Source: Halobacillus shinanisalinarum (GTDB taxonomy: Bacteria; Bacillota; Bacilli; Bacillales; Halobacillaceae). Taken from it: DNA of 64,000 bases. Of the stretch, positions 1 through 9,878 are shown piece by piece; the stretch's first letter is position 1, and the number at the start of each line of letters is the position of its first letter. The translations under genes and the position numbers were made by a program. Location: the NCBI RefSeq assembly GCF_022919835.1, contig NZ_CP095074.1, forward strand, positions 4,318,001 through 4,382,000, in the 5' to 3' direction. The notes under the pieces are model-generated. The model did no database searches. It was not told where the DNA came from and was given only the letters and a program-made list of their open reading frames with translations.

Positions 1-2320
<2,320 letters not shown>

Positions 2321-2337
2321 ATAGGAGGGGGATTTGT

Positions 2338-3444
2338 ATGAAGAAGCATATCGTACTATTGCCTGGGGACGGAATTGGCCCTGAAGTAACGAAAGCGGCT
2401 AAAGGTGTTCTTGAAACAATTGCAGAACAGTTTGGTCATAGCTTCACATTTGAAACGCATGAAATTGGCGGGGCAGCCATTGACAACCAGGGCACCCCTC
2501 TTCCGGAAGATACGGTTGCGGCTTGTAAGAAAGCGGATGGGATCTTACTCGGAGCTGTCGGTGGTCCAAAGTGGGATCAACTTCCTAGCCATATGCGTCC
2601 TGAGAAAGGGCTGCTAGGAATTCGTAAACAGCTCGGACTGTTCGCAAATCTTAGACCTGTAAAAGGCTTTAAATCTCTACTACATGCGTCTCCTTTGAAG
2701 GAGGAGGTTGTGGCTGGAAGTGATTTGCTAATTGTCAGGGAGTTGACTGGCGGGCTTTATTTCGGTGAACCTCGTGAGCGACGAAACAACGGGGCTGAAG
2801 TGGTGGATACACTTGCCTATACACGAGCTGAAATGGAGCGAATCATCGACAAGGCCTTTCAAAGTGCTCAAGTGCGACGTAACCATCTGACTTCGGTTGA
2901 TAAAGCCAATGTGCTTGAATCAAGCCGTATGTGGAGAGAAGTAGTTGAAGAAAAGAAACAGGATTACCCTGATGTCCATGTGGAGCACATGCTTGTTGAT
3001 GCCGCAGCAATGAAGCTTGTCACGAATCCGGCCTATTTTGATGTCATTGTGACAGAGAATATGTTTGGTGATATTTTGAGCGATGAGGCTTCTGTTCTGA
3101 CTGGTTCGCTTGGGATGCTGCCTTCAGCAAGTATCCGCCAAGATGGACTTGGTTTATATGAGCCGGTTCATGGATCGGCTCCGGATATTGCAGGTCAGAA
3201 TAAAGCGAACCCACTTGCCGCCATTTTATCAGCGGCCATGATGCTTCGCCATTCTTTCCAAATGAATGGCGAAGCGGAACTGATTGAGGCCGCCGTTAAC
3301 AAAGTATTAGAAGAGAAGTATCATACAGCGGATCTTAATCTAACAGACGGGGTGCAAGTCAGTGGAAGTGTGCTTGCGAAAAAAGTATCTGAACAAATGA
3401 GTTCACATGATACGACCGAAAACATCATGTGGTGCTACGCATAA
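2338..3444 (+). CDS. leuB: 3-isopropylmalate dehydrogenase
   Basis: NAD-dependent oxidative decarboxylation of 3-isopropylmalate in leucine synthesis. 368 aa, normal family length. Visible motifs are LLPGDGIGPEV at the N-terminus, the substrate arginine region IRKQLGLFANLRPVK, RELTGGLYFGEPR, the catalytic lysine region TSVDKANVLESSRMWREV, and the metal and NAD blocks ENMFGDILSDEAS and EPVHGSAPDIAGQNKANP. The start has an AGGAGGGGG site 8 nt upstream. It sits 17 nt behind leuA and 21 nt before leuC in the same operon. Confidence 0.97.
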   Translation: MKKHIVLLPGDGIGPEVTKAAKGVLETIAEQFGHSFTFETHEIGGAAIDNQGTPLPEDTVAACKKADGILLGAVGGPKWDQLPSHMRPEKGLLGIRKQLGLFANLRPVKGFKSLLHASPLKEEVVAGSDLLIVRELTGGLYFGEPRERRNNGAEVVDTLAYTRAEMERIIDKAFQSAQVRRNHLTSVDKANVLESSRMWREVVEEKKQDYPDVHVEHMLVDAAAMKLVTNPAYFDVIVTENMFGDILSDEASVLTGSLGMLPSASIRQDGLGLYEPVHGSAPDIAGQNKANPLAAILSAAMMLRHSFQMNGEAELIEAAVNKVLEEKYHTADLNLTDGVQVSGSVLAKKVSEQMSSHDTTENIMWCYA

Positions 3445-3465
3445 CTGAGGGAAGGAGAGACGCAT

Positions 3466-4884
3466 ATGGGGCAACCGAAGACGATCGTTGAAAAGATTTG
3501 GGAGCAGCACGTGGTGCATCAGGAACAGGAGAAGCCGGACTTAATCTATATTGATTTGCATTTGATTCATGAAGTGACTTCTCCCCAAGCGTTTGAAGGC
3601 TTGCGAATGAGTGAACGTAAGGTCCGCAGGCCAGATCGAACGTATGCAACGATGGATCATAACGTTCCTACGGTTCATCGTAACGTTATTAAAGATGCTG
3701 TTGCACAAAAGCAAATGGAAACATTGAAGGAAAACTGTGAGGAGTTCGGTATTCGTCTTGCGGATATTAATCATCCTGACCAGGGGATTGTTCACGTGAT
3801 TGGACCTGAGCTTGGATTAACCCAGCCTGGGAAAACGATTGTGTGCGGTGACAGCCATACATCGACACACGGTGCTTTTGGGGCACTTGCTTTTGGAATC
3901 GGCACGAGTGAAGTGGAACATGTTTTAGCCACCCAATCCCTTTGGCAAGCCTCTCCTAAAACATTGGAGGTGAAGGTGGACGGCGTTCTGGGAACTGGTG
4001 TGACAGCAAAAGATCTCATTCTAGCGATTATTGCTAAATTTGGTGTTCGCTTTGGTACGGGATATGTTATTGAGTATACAGGTGAGGCAATCGAGAACTT
4101 GTCAATGGAAGAACGTATGACGATTTGTAACATGTCCATTGAAGCTGGAGCCAGGGCAGGATTGATCAGCCCTGATGATACGACTGTGGATTATTTAAAA
4201 GGAAAACGTTATGTGCCAGACGGGGAGGAGTTTGAAGCTGTTGCTGCTGAATGGAAATCGTTGGCCTCTGACCCAGGTGCAACGTATGATGCATCCGTTG
4301 AGATTAATGCAGCTGAGGTAGAACCCCAAGTCACTTGGGGAACGAACCCTTCTCAAGGTCTTCCTGTTGGGGCCTCTACTCCAGATCCAACTGTACTTGA
4401 TGATGCTCAAGAACGTGATAGCATAGAGCGGGCTCTCGATTATATGGGGCTCGAAGCTAACCAGGCTATTCAGTCAATTCCAATTGAGCATGTATTCATC
4501 GGCTCCTGTACCAATTCAAGACTGAGTGATCTAAGAAAAGCTGCCCACATTGTTAAGGGTGGCAAAGTGAATGAAAATGTCAGGGCAATGGTTGTACCCG
4601 GATCGAAAACAGTGAAGGATCAAGCCGAAGCGGAAGGGCTTGATACCATCTTCCTAACTGCTGGATTTGAGTGGCGCGATGCAGGTTGCAGCATGTGCCT
4701 GGCAATGAATGATGATATTGTACCACCGGGTGAGCGCTGTGCATCAACTTCAAACCGTAATTTCGAAGGCCGGCAAGGAAATGGGGCACGCACACATCTT
4801 GTTAGCCCTGAAATGGCAGCCGCCGCCGCTCTTGAAGGCTACTTTGTCGATGTAAGAAAATATGCTGCAGCAGTAGGAGGGTAA
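3466..4884 (+). CDS. leuC: 3-isopropylmalate dehydratase large subunit
   Basis: Large subunit of the [4Fe-4S] isopropylmalate isomerase, which works with LeuD. 472 aa. Aconitase-family signatures are present: [20 protein letters not shown], and the iron-sulfur cysteines in [12 protein letters not shown] and in [11 protein letters not shown]. The C-terminal [19 protein letters not shown] block is intact. GAAGGAGAGACGCAT precedes the ATG. It lies 3 nt before leuD, so tight co-translation of the two subunits is expected. Confidence 0.97.
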   Translation: MGQPKTIVEKIWEQHVVHQEQEKPDLIYIDLHLIHEVTSPQAFEGLRMSERKVRRPDRTYATMDHNVPTVHRNVIKDAVAQKQMETLKENCEEFGIRLADINHPDQGIVHVIGPELGLTQPGKTIVCGDSHTSTHGAFGALAFGIGTSEVEHVLATQSLWQASPKTLEVKVDGVLGTGVTAKDLILAIIAKFGVRFGTGYVIEYTGEAIENLSMEERMTICNMSIEAGARAGLISPDDTTVDYLKGKRYVPDGEEFEAVAAEWKSLASDPGATYDASVEINAAEVEPQVTWGTNPSQGLPVGASTPDPTVLDDAQERDSIERALDYMGLEANQAIQSIPIEHVFIGSCTNSRLSDLRKAAHIVKGGKVNENVRAMVVPGSKTVKDQAEAEGLDTIFLTAGFEWRDAGCSMCLAMNDDIVPPGERCASTSNRNFEGRQGNGARTHLVSPEMAAAAALEGYFVDVRKYAAAVGG

Positions 4885-4887
4885 TGT

Positions 4888-5475
4888 ATGGAACCATTTC
4901 AGCAACACGAGGGATTAATCTATCCCCTCGATCGGTCCAATGTGGATACAGACCAAATTATTCCGAAGCAATTTTTGAAAAGAATTGAACGGCAGGGGTT
5001 TGGACAGTTCCTTTTCTACAACTGGCGCTTTAATGATGATGGAACATTGCGCGAAGATTTTTCGATGAATGATCCGATGTATAAAGAAGCGACCGTCTTG
5101 GTTGGCGGTGAAAATTTCGGTTGTGGTTCTTCAAGAGAACACGCGCCATGGGCGATACAGGATTACGGATTTAGAGTCGTGATCGCAACGAGTTTTGCTG
5201 ATATTTTTTACAACAACTGCTTTAAAAACGGAATTCTGCCTATCGTATTGCCTAAGGAACAAGTAAATGAGCTTTTAGATCAGGCAAAAGAGGAAAAGCT
5301 TAGAGTACATGTTGATTTAGAGAATCAGCAAGTAAAAAGTGACAATGGTTTACAAGCAGCTTTCGATATTCAACCCTATCACAAAAATATGCTGCTAAAC
5401 GGCTGGGATGAAATATCTGTAACGCTGAACTATGCTGAAGCCATTGAACGATACGAAACACAGCAAGCTAAATAA
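4888..5475 (+). CDS. leuD: 3-isopropylmalate dehydratase small subunit
   Basis: Small, swivelling-domain subunit of isopropylmalate isomerase. 195 aa. Diagnostic blocks are YPLDRSNVDTDQIIPKQFLKRI near the N-terminus, GGENFGCGSSREHAPWA and ATSFADIFYNNCFKNGILPI. GGAGGG lies just before the start, inside the 3' end of leuC. It ends 22 nt before the apparent ribosome binding site of ilvA. Confidence 0.97.
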   Translation: MEPFQQHEGLIYPLDRSNVDTDQIIPKQFLKRIERQGFGQFLFYNWRFNDDGTLREDFSMNDPMYKEATVLVGGENFGCGSSREHAPWAIQDYGFRVVIATSFADIFYNNCFKNGILPIVLPKEQVNELLDQAKEEKLRVHVDLENQQVKSDNGLQAAFDIQPYHKNMLLNGWDEISVTLNYAEAIERYETQQAK

Positions 5476-5497
5476 TTCATCTTAAGGAGTGAAGACG

Positions 5498-5512
5498 TTG
5501 GGAATTTCTTAA
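5498..5512 (+). other. Apparent one-base frameshift at the start of ilvA
   Basis: An ideal ribosome binding site (AAGGAG at 5484-5489, 8 nt spacing) points to TTG at 5498. That frame stops after TTG GGA ATT TCT TAA. Inserting one A in the GGAATTT tract would join TTG to the conserved N-terminus (MGNFLTLPKVFEAKEH) and to the rest of ilvA. The in-frame codons between the leuD stop and 5554 contain no ATG, GTG or TTG. This is either a real disabling or attenuating deletion or a sequence error. Confidence 0.75.
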
Positions 5513-5553
5513 CCCTACCTAAAGTTTTTGAAGCTAAAGAACATTTATACGAT

Positions 5554-6486
5554 GTGGTTCATCAAACACCGTTTAAAACCTCTGAAACATTTAATCAATC
5601 GACAGCCAGTCAGGTGTTCATGAAGATGGAGAACCAACAAAAGACAGGGGCTTTTAAAGTTAGAGGTGCGTCCTTTAAAGTTGCCCAATTGACAGAGCAA
5701 GAAGCACGGTGTGGGGTCATTGCTGCATCAGCTGGAAATCATGCGCAGGGTGTAGCCCTAGCTGCTGCTAAACGTGGAATCCAAGCAAAAATATTTATGC
5801 CAGAAGCTACGCCCAAAGCAAAAGTGCAGGCAACGGAGGCCTATGGAGCCGAGACAGTTCTTACTGGTGAATCTTTTCAAGAAGCGTATGCGGCAGCAAT
5901 GGAAGAACAGAAACTTTGCGGGGCCACCTTTATCCACCCCTTTGATGATGTCGATGTTATGGCAGGGCAGGCAACGGTCGCTGTCGAAATGCTTCAAGAA
6001 CAGCCTGACCTTGATACGCTTGTAGTACCGATTGGCGGTGGCGGCTTAATTGCCGGGATTGCCTATGCAGCCAAACAATTAAAGCCTACGATTAAAGTTG
6101 TAGGTGTGCAATCTGCTCAAGCACCGGCAACGTACAATGCGTTTTATAAGCGTGGTCCAAGGAAACTTACTTCCGTATCCACGATTGCGGATGGGATCGC
6201 TGTGAAGCAGCATGGAAAATTAACCTTCCATTATATTAAGAAATATGTTGATGAAATCGTAACTGTAGAGGAACAGCAAATTGCGAGTGCCATCGTTCAA
6301 CTGCTAGAAAGGGAAAAAACATTAGTTGAAGGAGCAGGAGCAACGGGTCTTGCAGCCATTTTAACGAATAAATTAGCTTTAGCTGGGAAGAAATGCGGTG
6401 TTGTCATTAGCGGGGGAAATATGGACGTCTCTCGGCTACCACACGTACAACAACTGGCTTTGGCAAAAAGAATGGTAATGGTTTAG
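5554..6486 (+). CDS. ilvA: Threonine deaminase, short form without regulatory domain; start disrupted
   Basis: PLP-dependent threonine dehydratase making 2-ketobutyrate for isoleucine. 310 codons from the first usable start (GTG 5554, no good ribosome binding site). Homology continues about 19 residues upstream, towards an RBS-TTG at 5498 that is one base out of frame. The PLP lysine is in [13 protein letters not shown] (about residue 35). The phosphate-binding glycine loop [12 protein letters not shown] and the [10 protein letters not shown] block are present. The protein ends right after the catalytic domain. The Bacillus subtilis enzyme (about 420 aa) has an additional C-terminal ACT-like domain, which is absent here; a terminator follows directly. 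The operon position argues for a biosynthetic role despite the TdcB-like size. Confidence 0.88.
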   Translation: MVHQTPFKTSETFNQSTASQVFMKMENQQKTGAFKVRGASFKVAQLTEQEARCGVIAASAGNHAQGVALAAAKRGIQAKIFMPEATPKAKVQATEAYGAETVLTGESFQEAYAAAMEEQKLCGATFIHPFDDVDVMAGQATVAVEMLQEQPDLDTLVVPIGGGGLIAGIAYAAKQLKPTIKVVGVQSAQAPATYNAFYKRGPRKLTSVSTIADGIAVKQHGKLTFHYIKKYVDEIVTVEEQQIASAIVQLLEREKTLVEGAGATGLAAILTNKLALAGKKCGVVISGGNMDVSRLPHVQQLALAKRMVMV

Positions 6487-6491
6487 GTAAC

Positions 6492-6534
6492 AAAGCGCCA
6501 CTTGGAGCATTTAGCTTTGAGTGGCGTTCTTTTT
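6492..6534 (+). terminator. Terminator of the ilv-leu operon
   Basis: The arms AGCGCCACT and AGTGGCGTT form a stem separated by about 17 nt and followed by CTTTTT, starting 5 nt after the ilvA stop. Confidence 0.8.
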
Positions 6535-6549
6535 AATGCTTCTATAGTT

Positions 6550-7297
6550 GAAGCAATTTCATAATTGCTCTTTTTAAAACGCCAAAGACTGGCAGAATAT
6601 ATGGTTCTTTTTTCGAAAAGGTTCAAAATGGATTCTTATCCAGCAGATTTTAGTTTCCGTTTTATAAAGAAGTTTGATCACTTTCTATCCATGTTGCTTC
6701 ACATCGCCCCCTTATCCTGAAGACTCAGCTCCGAGACACTTAGATCCGTTACAGTATGAGGGCTCGGGGGGGGGGACGACTCACTTTCCTGATGTCCCAG
6801 GACGTGCCGAACTTAGTTGAACTTCCTCTATTAGGTTTTAGCCGAACATTCTCTAAACAGCAAGCCTCCTCAGGCGAAGCCTTCCGGGATCTCGCCGTTT
6901 CCTCAGACCCCACCTGTTTAGTGATGAACGGAGCCATTCGCATTCTGAATGAGTCTCCTATGTTTCATCCATCATGATGTGGCATAATAACCGCGTCACA
7001 AAGAGATTTTCAGCTCTCTGATAAGAAGTCTTCTGTCGTTTTGGGTGACTTGTGAACCTGGAGTGTTTCCGTTCTTTCCACAAACACAAGGAGGCTCAGC
7101 GCATGCCTACGGAAAGCAAGTGATTTCCCGGACCTCCTTCTCCATCCAAGGAAACGGAAACATATCTCGAAAGATCACTGCCCTTACCTAATAAAAATGA
7201 TTTCAAATTTCCTACTTGACTAGATTTGGGGAGGTACTTCCTTATTTAGATTTCGAATCCCCCGGGGCACAAGGGACTTAAATTATGAAATTCATTC
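6550..7297. mobile_element. MITE-like element, copy A (748 bp)
   Basis: The ends are inverted repeats of about 17 bp matching GAATNAATTTCATAATT (6550-6566, and the complement at 7281-7297). Almost the whole length reappears in reverse orientation at 59060-59944, with high identity by eye and a few indels. AGTT occurs just outside both ends (6546-6549 and 7298-7301), a possible 4-bp target duplication. The interior contains GC-rich blocks (GGAAAG/CTTTCC, GCCTCCT, ACGTCCTG words) and a run of ten G at 6766-6775. No credible protein is encoded; open frames here are translations of the repeat. Confidence 0.75.
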
Positions 7298-7302
7298 AGT
7301 TA

Positions 7303-7334
7303 AATAAAAAACTGCCTCAACAAGGTTGAGACAG
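7303..7334 (-). terminator. Terminator of the desaturase gene
   Basis: Read on the minus strand, ACTGTCTCAAC and GTTGAGGCAGT form a stem followed by TTTTTTATTT, about 15 nt after the desaturase stop. Confidence 0.8.
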
Positions 7335-7349
7335 TGACGTATTATTTAT

Positions 7350-8393
7350 CTATTTTTTAGGTTTAATCTGCTCAGGGTTTAATCCGTTACCAAGTGATCC
7401 GTATAGGTTTCCTTGTGATGGATCAATGAGTTCCCTGTTGTCAAAATAAGGCCTAGGTGTTTTCCAGAGAGCAACAAGTGCTTTCCCCATTGCCATTTCG
7501 TGATAACGGTCAGGCCACAACCGCTTAATATGATGTTTAACTAATGGATAATGTTTCGAACTCATACCAGGAAACAGGTGGTGTTCCGTATGGTAGGAAA
7601 AATTAAAGTGGATATAATCCACCCATTTTGGGACAGTTACACTTAAACTGTTGGCTAACGGGTCATTTACGGGTACGAGAGGATTTAAACGGTGATTCGT
7701 CGAGATATACCCCATAACAATTAAATTAGCAATGAGTAGTGGGATAAAAAAGGCGAATAACCACTTTTCCCAGCCAATTAGTAAGAGCAGGCCGATCCAG
7801 CTAGCCCATGGCAGAATCATTTGCAGCCAAACTTCAGGCTGTTTCTTTGGCTTGAAATCTTTAATGTAAGCGAAAAACATTTTAAGTGAGTGTGCTGTGA
7901 ACTGGATTGCAAGGGAAGCAAATGCGAAAAATGCTCGGATAAATAGCGGTAATTTATAGATCCAGCGAATCATCTTGGATCTGCTCAGACGTTCTAATGT
8001 CGGCCACGAGTCTGGGTCATTTTCTTCGTGTTGTGTGTGGATGTGGTGGTTCAAATTATGCCACTTTCTCCAAAGCTTAGGCCCAGTACTAAGCGGCCAA
8101 AATGCGATGGCACCTAGAAGGTCGCGTATCCAAGCCTTTTTAACAACAGTACCATGTAAGATTTCATGTCCCAGAAATCCCATTCCAGCAAAGCTTGCAC
8201 CTAAAATGAGGGAAATAGGCAAGTAGAAGAGTGGATGCCAGTGAAATAAACTAATAGACAATACTCCAGCAATGACAATAGCTAAATAGGCTAACCCGCC
8301 CCATAATCGTTTAGGAACAGGTTTGAAAACGCCTTTAGGCATATATTTTGCTACTCGTTTGGCATACCAGCCATATGAATGTAAGTCCTCCAT
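7350..8393 (-). CDS. Membrane fatty acid desaturase
   Basis: Di-iron membrane desaturase predicted to introduce a double bond into membrane acyl chains. 347 aa. The three histidine boxes are present in order: GHEILHG, HNLNHHIH and HTEHHLFPG. Hydrophobic segments near residues 30-75 and 170-215 anchor it in the membrane. The start at 8393 follows AAAGGAGAATTCT; an upstream in-frame codon at 8441 lacks such a site. It belongs to the Des/DesA-like group of Bacillaceae. No DesKR two-component genes are adjacent. It is divergent from the iron-uptake operon and transcribed alone. Confidence 0.88.
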   Translation of the reverse strand: MEDLHSYGWYAKRVAKYMPKGVFKPVPKRLWGGLAYLAIVIAGVLSISLFHWHPLFYLPISLILGASFAGMGFLGHEILHGTVVKKAWIRDLLGAIAFWPLSTGPKLWRKWHNLNHHIHTQHEENDPDSWPTLERLSRSKMIRWIYKLPLFIRAFFAFASLAIQFTAHSLKMFFAYIKDFKPKKQPEVWLQMILPWASWIGLLLLIGWEKWLFAFFIPLLIANLIVMGYISTNHRLNPLVPVNDPLANSLSVTVPKWVDYIHFNFSYHTEHHLFPGMSSKHYPLVKHHIKRLWPDRYHEMAMGKALVALWKTPRPYFDNRELIDPSQGNLYGSLGNGLNPEQIKPKK

Positions 8394-8551
8394 AGAATTC
8401 TCCTTTGCACGAAACCGGGAGCAAGTAACATATACCAGCATCCGTAGTTACTTAAGAGTAGCAAGTAGAGAGGCTGTCTGTCAATAAATATAACACCAGG
8501 TACTAATATTAAGTCTTACTTTTGATAAACTAATTGGGGATTAACTCGTCA

Positions 8552-8580
8552 TTGACACAAGTGTGAGGCTTAGGTATTAT
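8552..8580 (+). promoter_or_regulatory. SigA-type promoter of the siderophore uptake operon
   Basis: TTGACA (8552-8557), a 17-nt spacer and TATTAT (8575-8580) upstream of the iron-siderophore binding protein gene. The predicted start falls within the Fur box immediately downstream. Confidence 0.7.
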
Positions 8581-8590
8581 AAATATTAGT

Positions 8591-8609
8591 GATAATGATA
8601 ATCTTTATC
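8591..8609. promoter_or_regulatory. Fur box
   Basis: GATAATGATAATCTTTATC matches the classical 19-bp Fur box (GATAATGATAATCATTATC) at 18 of 19 positions. It lies just downstream of the -10 element of the iron-uptake promoter, where bound Fur would block transcription in iron-replete cells. Confidence 0.8.
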
Positions 8610-8749
8610 ATTTGTGTTAGGTGATTTATGAAAAAGGTTTACCGTGAATTGGCAGTAAGACTGGATGACAGTTGATACATAAGCTTTCTTAATGCGTTCA
8701 TGATAAATCCGATCACAAATACGAGAAAATAGAGAAAGGATGGAGAGAG

Positions 8750-9745
8750 ATGAAAAAATACTTGGTGGCATTTTTACTATTCATACTTACGGTGTTAACA
8801 GCTTGCAGTGGGGGAGATGAGAGCCCCGGCAAAGAAGAAAATACTGAATCTAAATCAAATGAAGATACTCGTTCTGTGCAGATTGAAGATGCTATGGGAG
8901 AGCAAACTATTGAAGGAACACCTAAGAAAGTGGTAGTTTTAGAGTGGACTTATGCAGAAGACCTTCAAGCCTTAGGTATGGAACCTGTTGGGGTTGCCGG
9001 TCTTGATCAATATGGGGACTGGGTGGATGTGGGGATTCCTTTCAGCGATAAAGTGAAAAATGTAGGGACTCGTGCTGAACCAAACCTTGAAGCTATTGCA
9101 AGGCTGGATCCAGATTTAATAATCGGCGCGAAATTCCGTCATGAACAGATCGCCGATCAGTTAAAGGATATTGCGCCGACAGTCATGTTTGCCCCATATT
9201 CAGAGGAGAGTGCTCAAAACCAATATCAAAGTATGATCGATGAATTTAATAAAGTAGCAAAAATTGTAGATAAAGAAGCAAAAGCCGAAGAAGTATTAAG
9301 TAACATGAAACAAACATTTGAAGACCAACAAGCTCGTCTTGAAGAGGCAGGTTATACAGATATTAATTATGTTATTACACAGGCATTTACTTCTCAAAAC
9401 ACACCGACATTGAGGCTTTTCACAGATAATTCCATGGTCGCACATGTTATGAAGAACATGGGGATGACCAATGCTTTTGAGTCAGATAAACTTGAGATCT
9501 ATGGATACACTCAAACGACGGTGGAAACATTACAGAATTACCAAGATGCCCATTTCTTTTATATCGTTCAAGAGGAAGACAACATCTTTAGTGAGCAGCT
9601 TGCTGGGAATCCGGTATGGGAGGACTTGGCATTTGTGAAAGAGAATCGAACATACCAGCTTCCAGGCAGTACATGGACATTCGGTGGTCCACTATCAGCG
9701 CAAGTTTTAGCAGAACAAATCGTAACATCAATGGTAGAGAAATAG
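8750..9745 (+). CDS. Iron-siderophore ABC transporter substrate-binding lipoprotein
   Basis: 331 aa. Lipoprotein signal peptide with lipobox LTAC (Cys about residue 19), then an acidic, Ser/Glu-rich linker. The periplasmic-binding-protein fold of the FhuD/FecB/TroA class follows: KKVVVLEWTYAEDLQALGMEPVG at its start and NLEAIARLDPDLIIG in the middle. It resembles the hydroxamate- or citrate-binding proteins YfiY/YfmC/FhuD; the substrate cannot be settled from sequence. The start follows GGATGGAGAGAG. It lies downstream of a Fur box and upstream of a double permease, so iron uptake is well supported. Confidence 0.9.
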   Translation: MKKYLVAFLLFILTVLTACSGGDESPGKEENTESKSNEDTRSVQIEDAMGEQTIEGTPKKVVVLEWTYAEDLQALGMEPVGVAGLDQYGDWVDVGIPFSDKVKNVGTRAEPNLEAIARLDPDLIIGAKFRHEQIADQLKDIAPTVMFAPYSEESAQNQYQSMIDEFNKVAKIVDKEAKAEEVLSNMKQTFEDQQARLEEAGYTDINYVITQAFTSQNTPTLRLFTDNSMVAHVMKNMGMTNAFESDKLEIYGYTQTTVETLQNYQDAHFFYIVQEEDNIFSEQLAGNPVWEDLAFVKENRTYQLPGSTWTFGGPLSAQVLAEQIVTSMVEK

Positions 9746-9779
9746 AGGTTGGCTCATTAGATCTATTTGTTATGTAAGT

Positions 9780-9825
9780 GAAACCCCGTCTTGACCTCTT
9801 AGGGCTCATGTACGGGTTTTTGCTT
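9780..9825 (+). terminator. Possible partial terminator between binding protein and permease
   Basis: AAACCCCGT and ACGGGTTTTT can pair across about 20 nt. This could reduce read-through into the permease gene. The stem is short and imperfect. Confidence 0.35.
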
Positions 9826-9878
9826 ATGCGGTCGCCTCTAACCACCTTGATCCGCTTTTAATAGAGAGTAGTGATTTT

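Noticed and set aside
6766..6775. Run of ten G as a possible phase-variable tract
   Set aside because: It lies in non-coding repeat sequence with no start codon or promoter placed to be switched.
6756..6977. Open frames of 60-75 codons on both strands inside the repeat at 6550-7297
   Set aside because: They are translations of the repeat element. The counterpart copy at 59060-59944 has indels that break the same frames.
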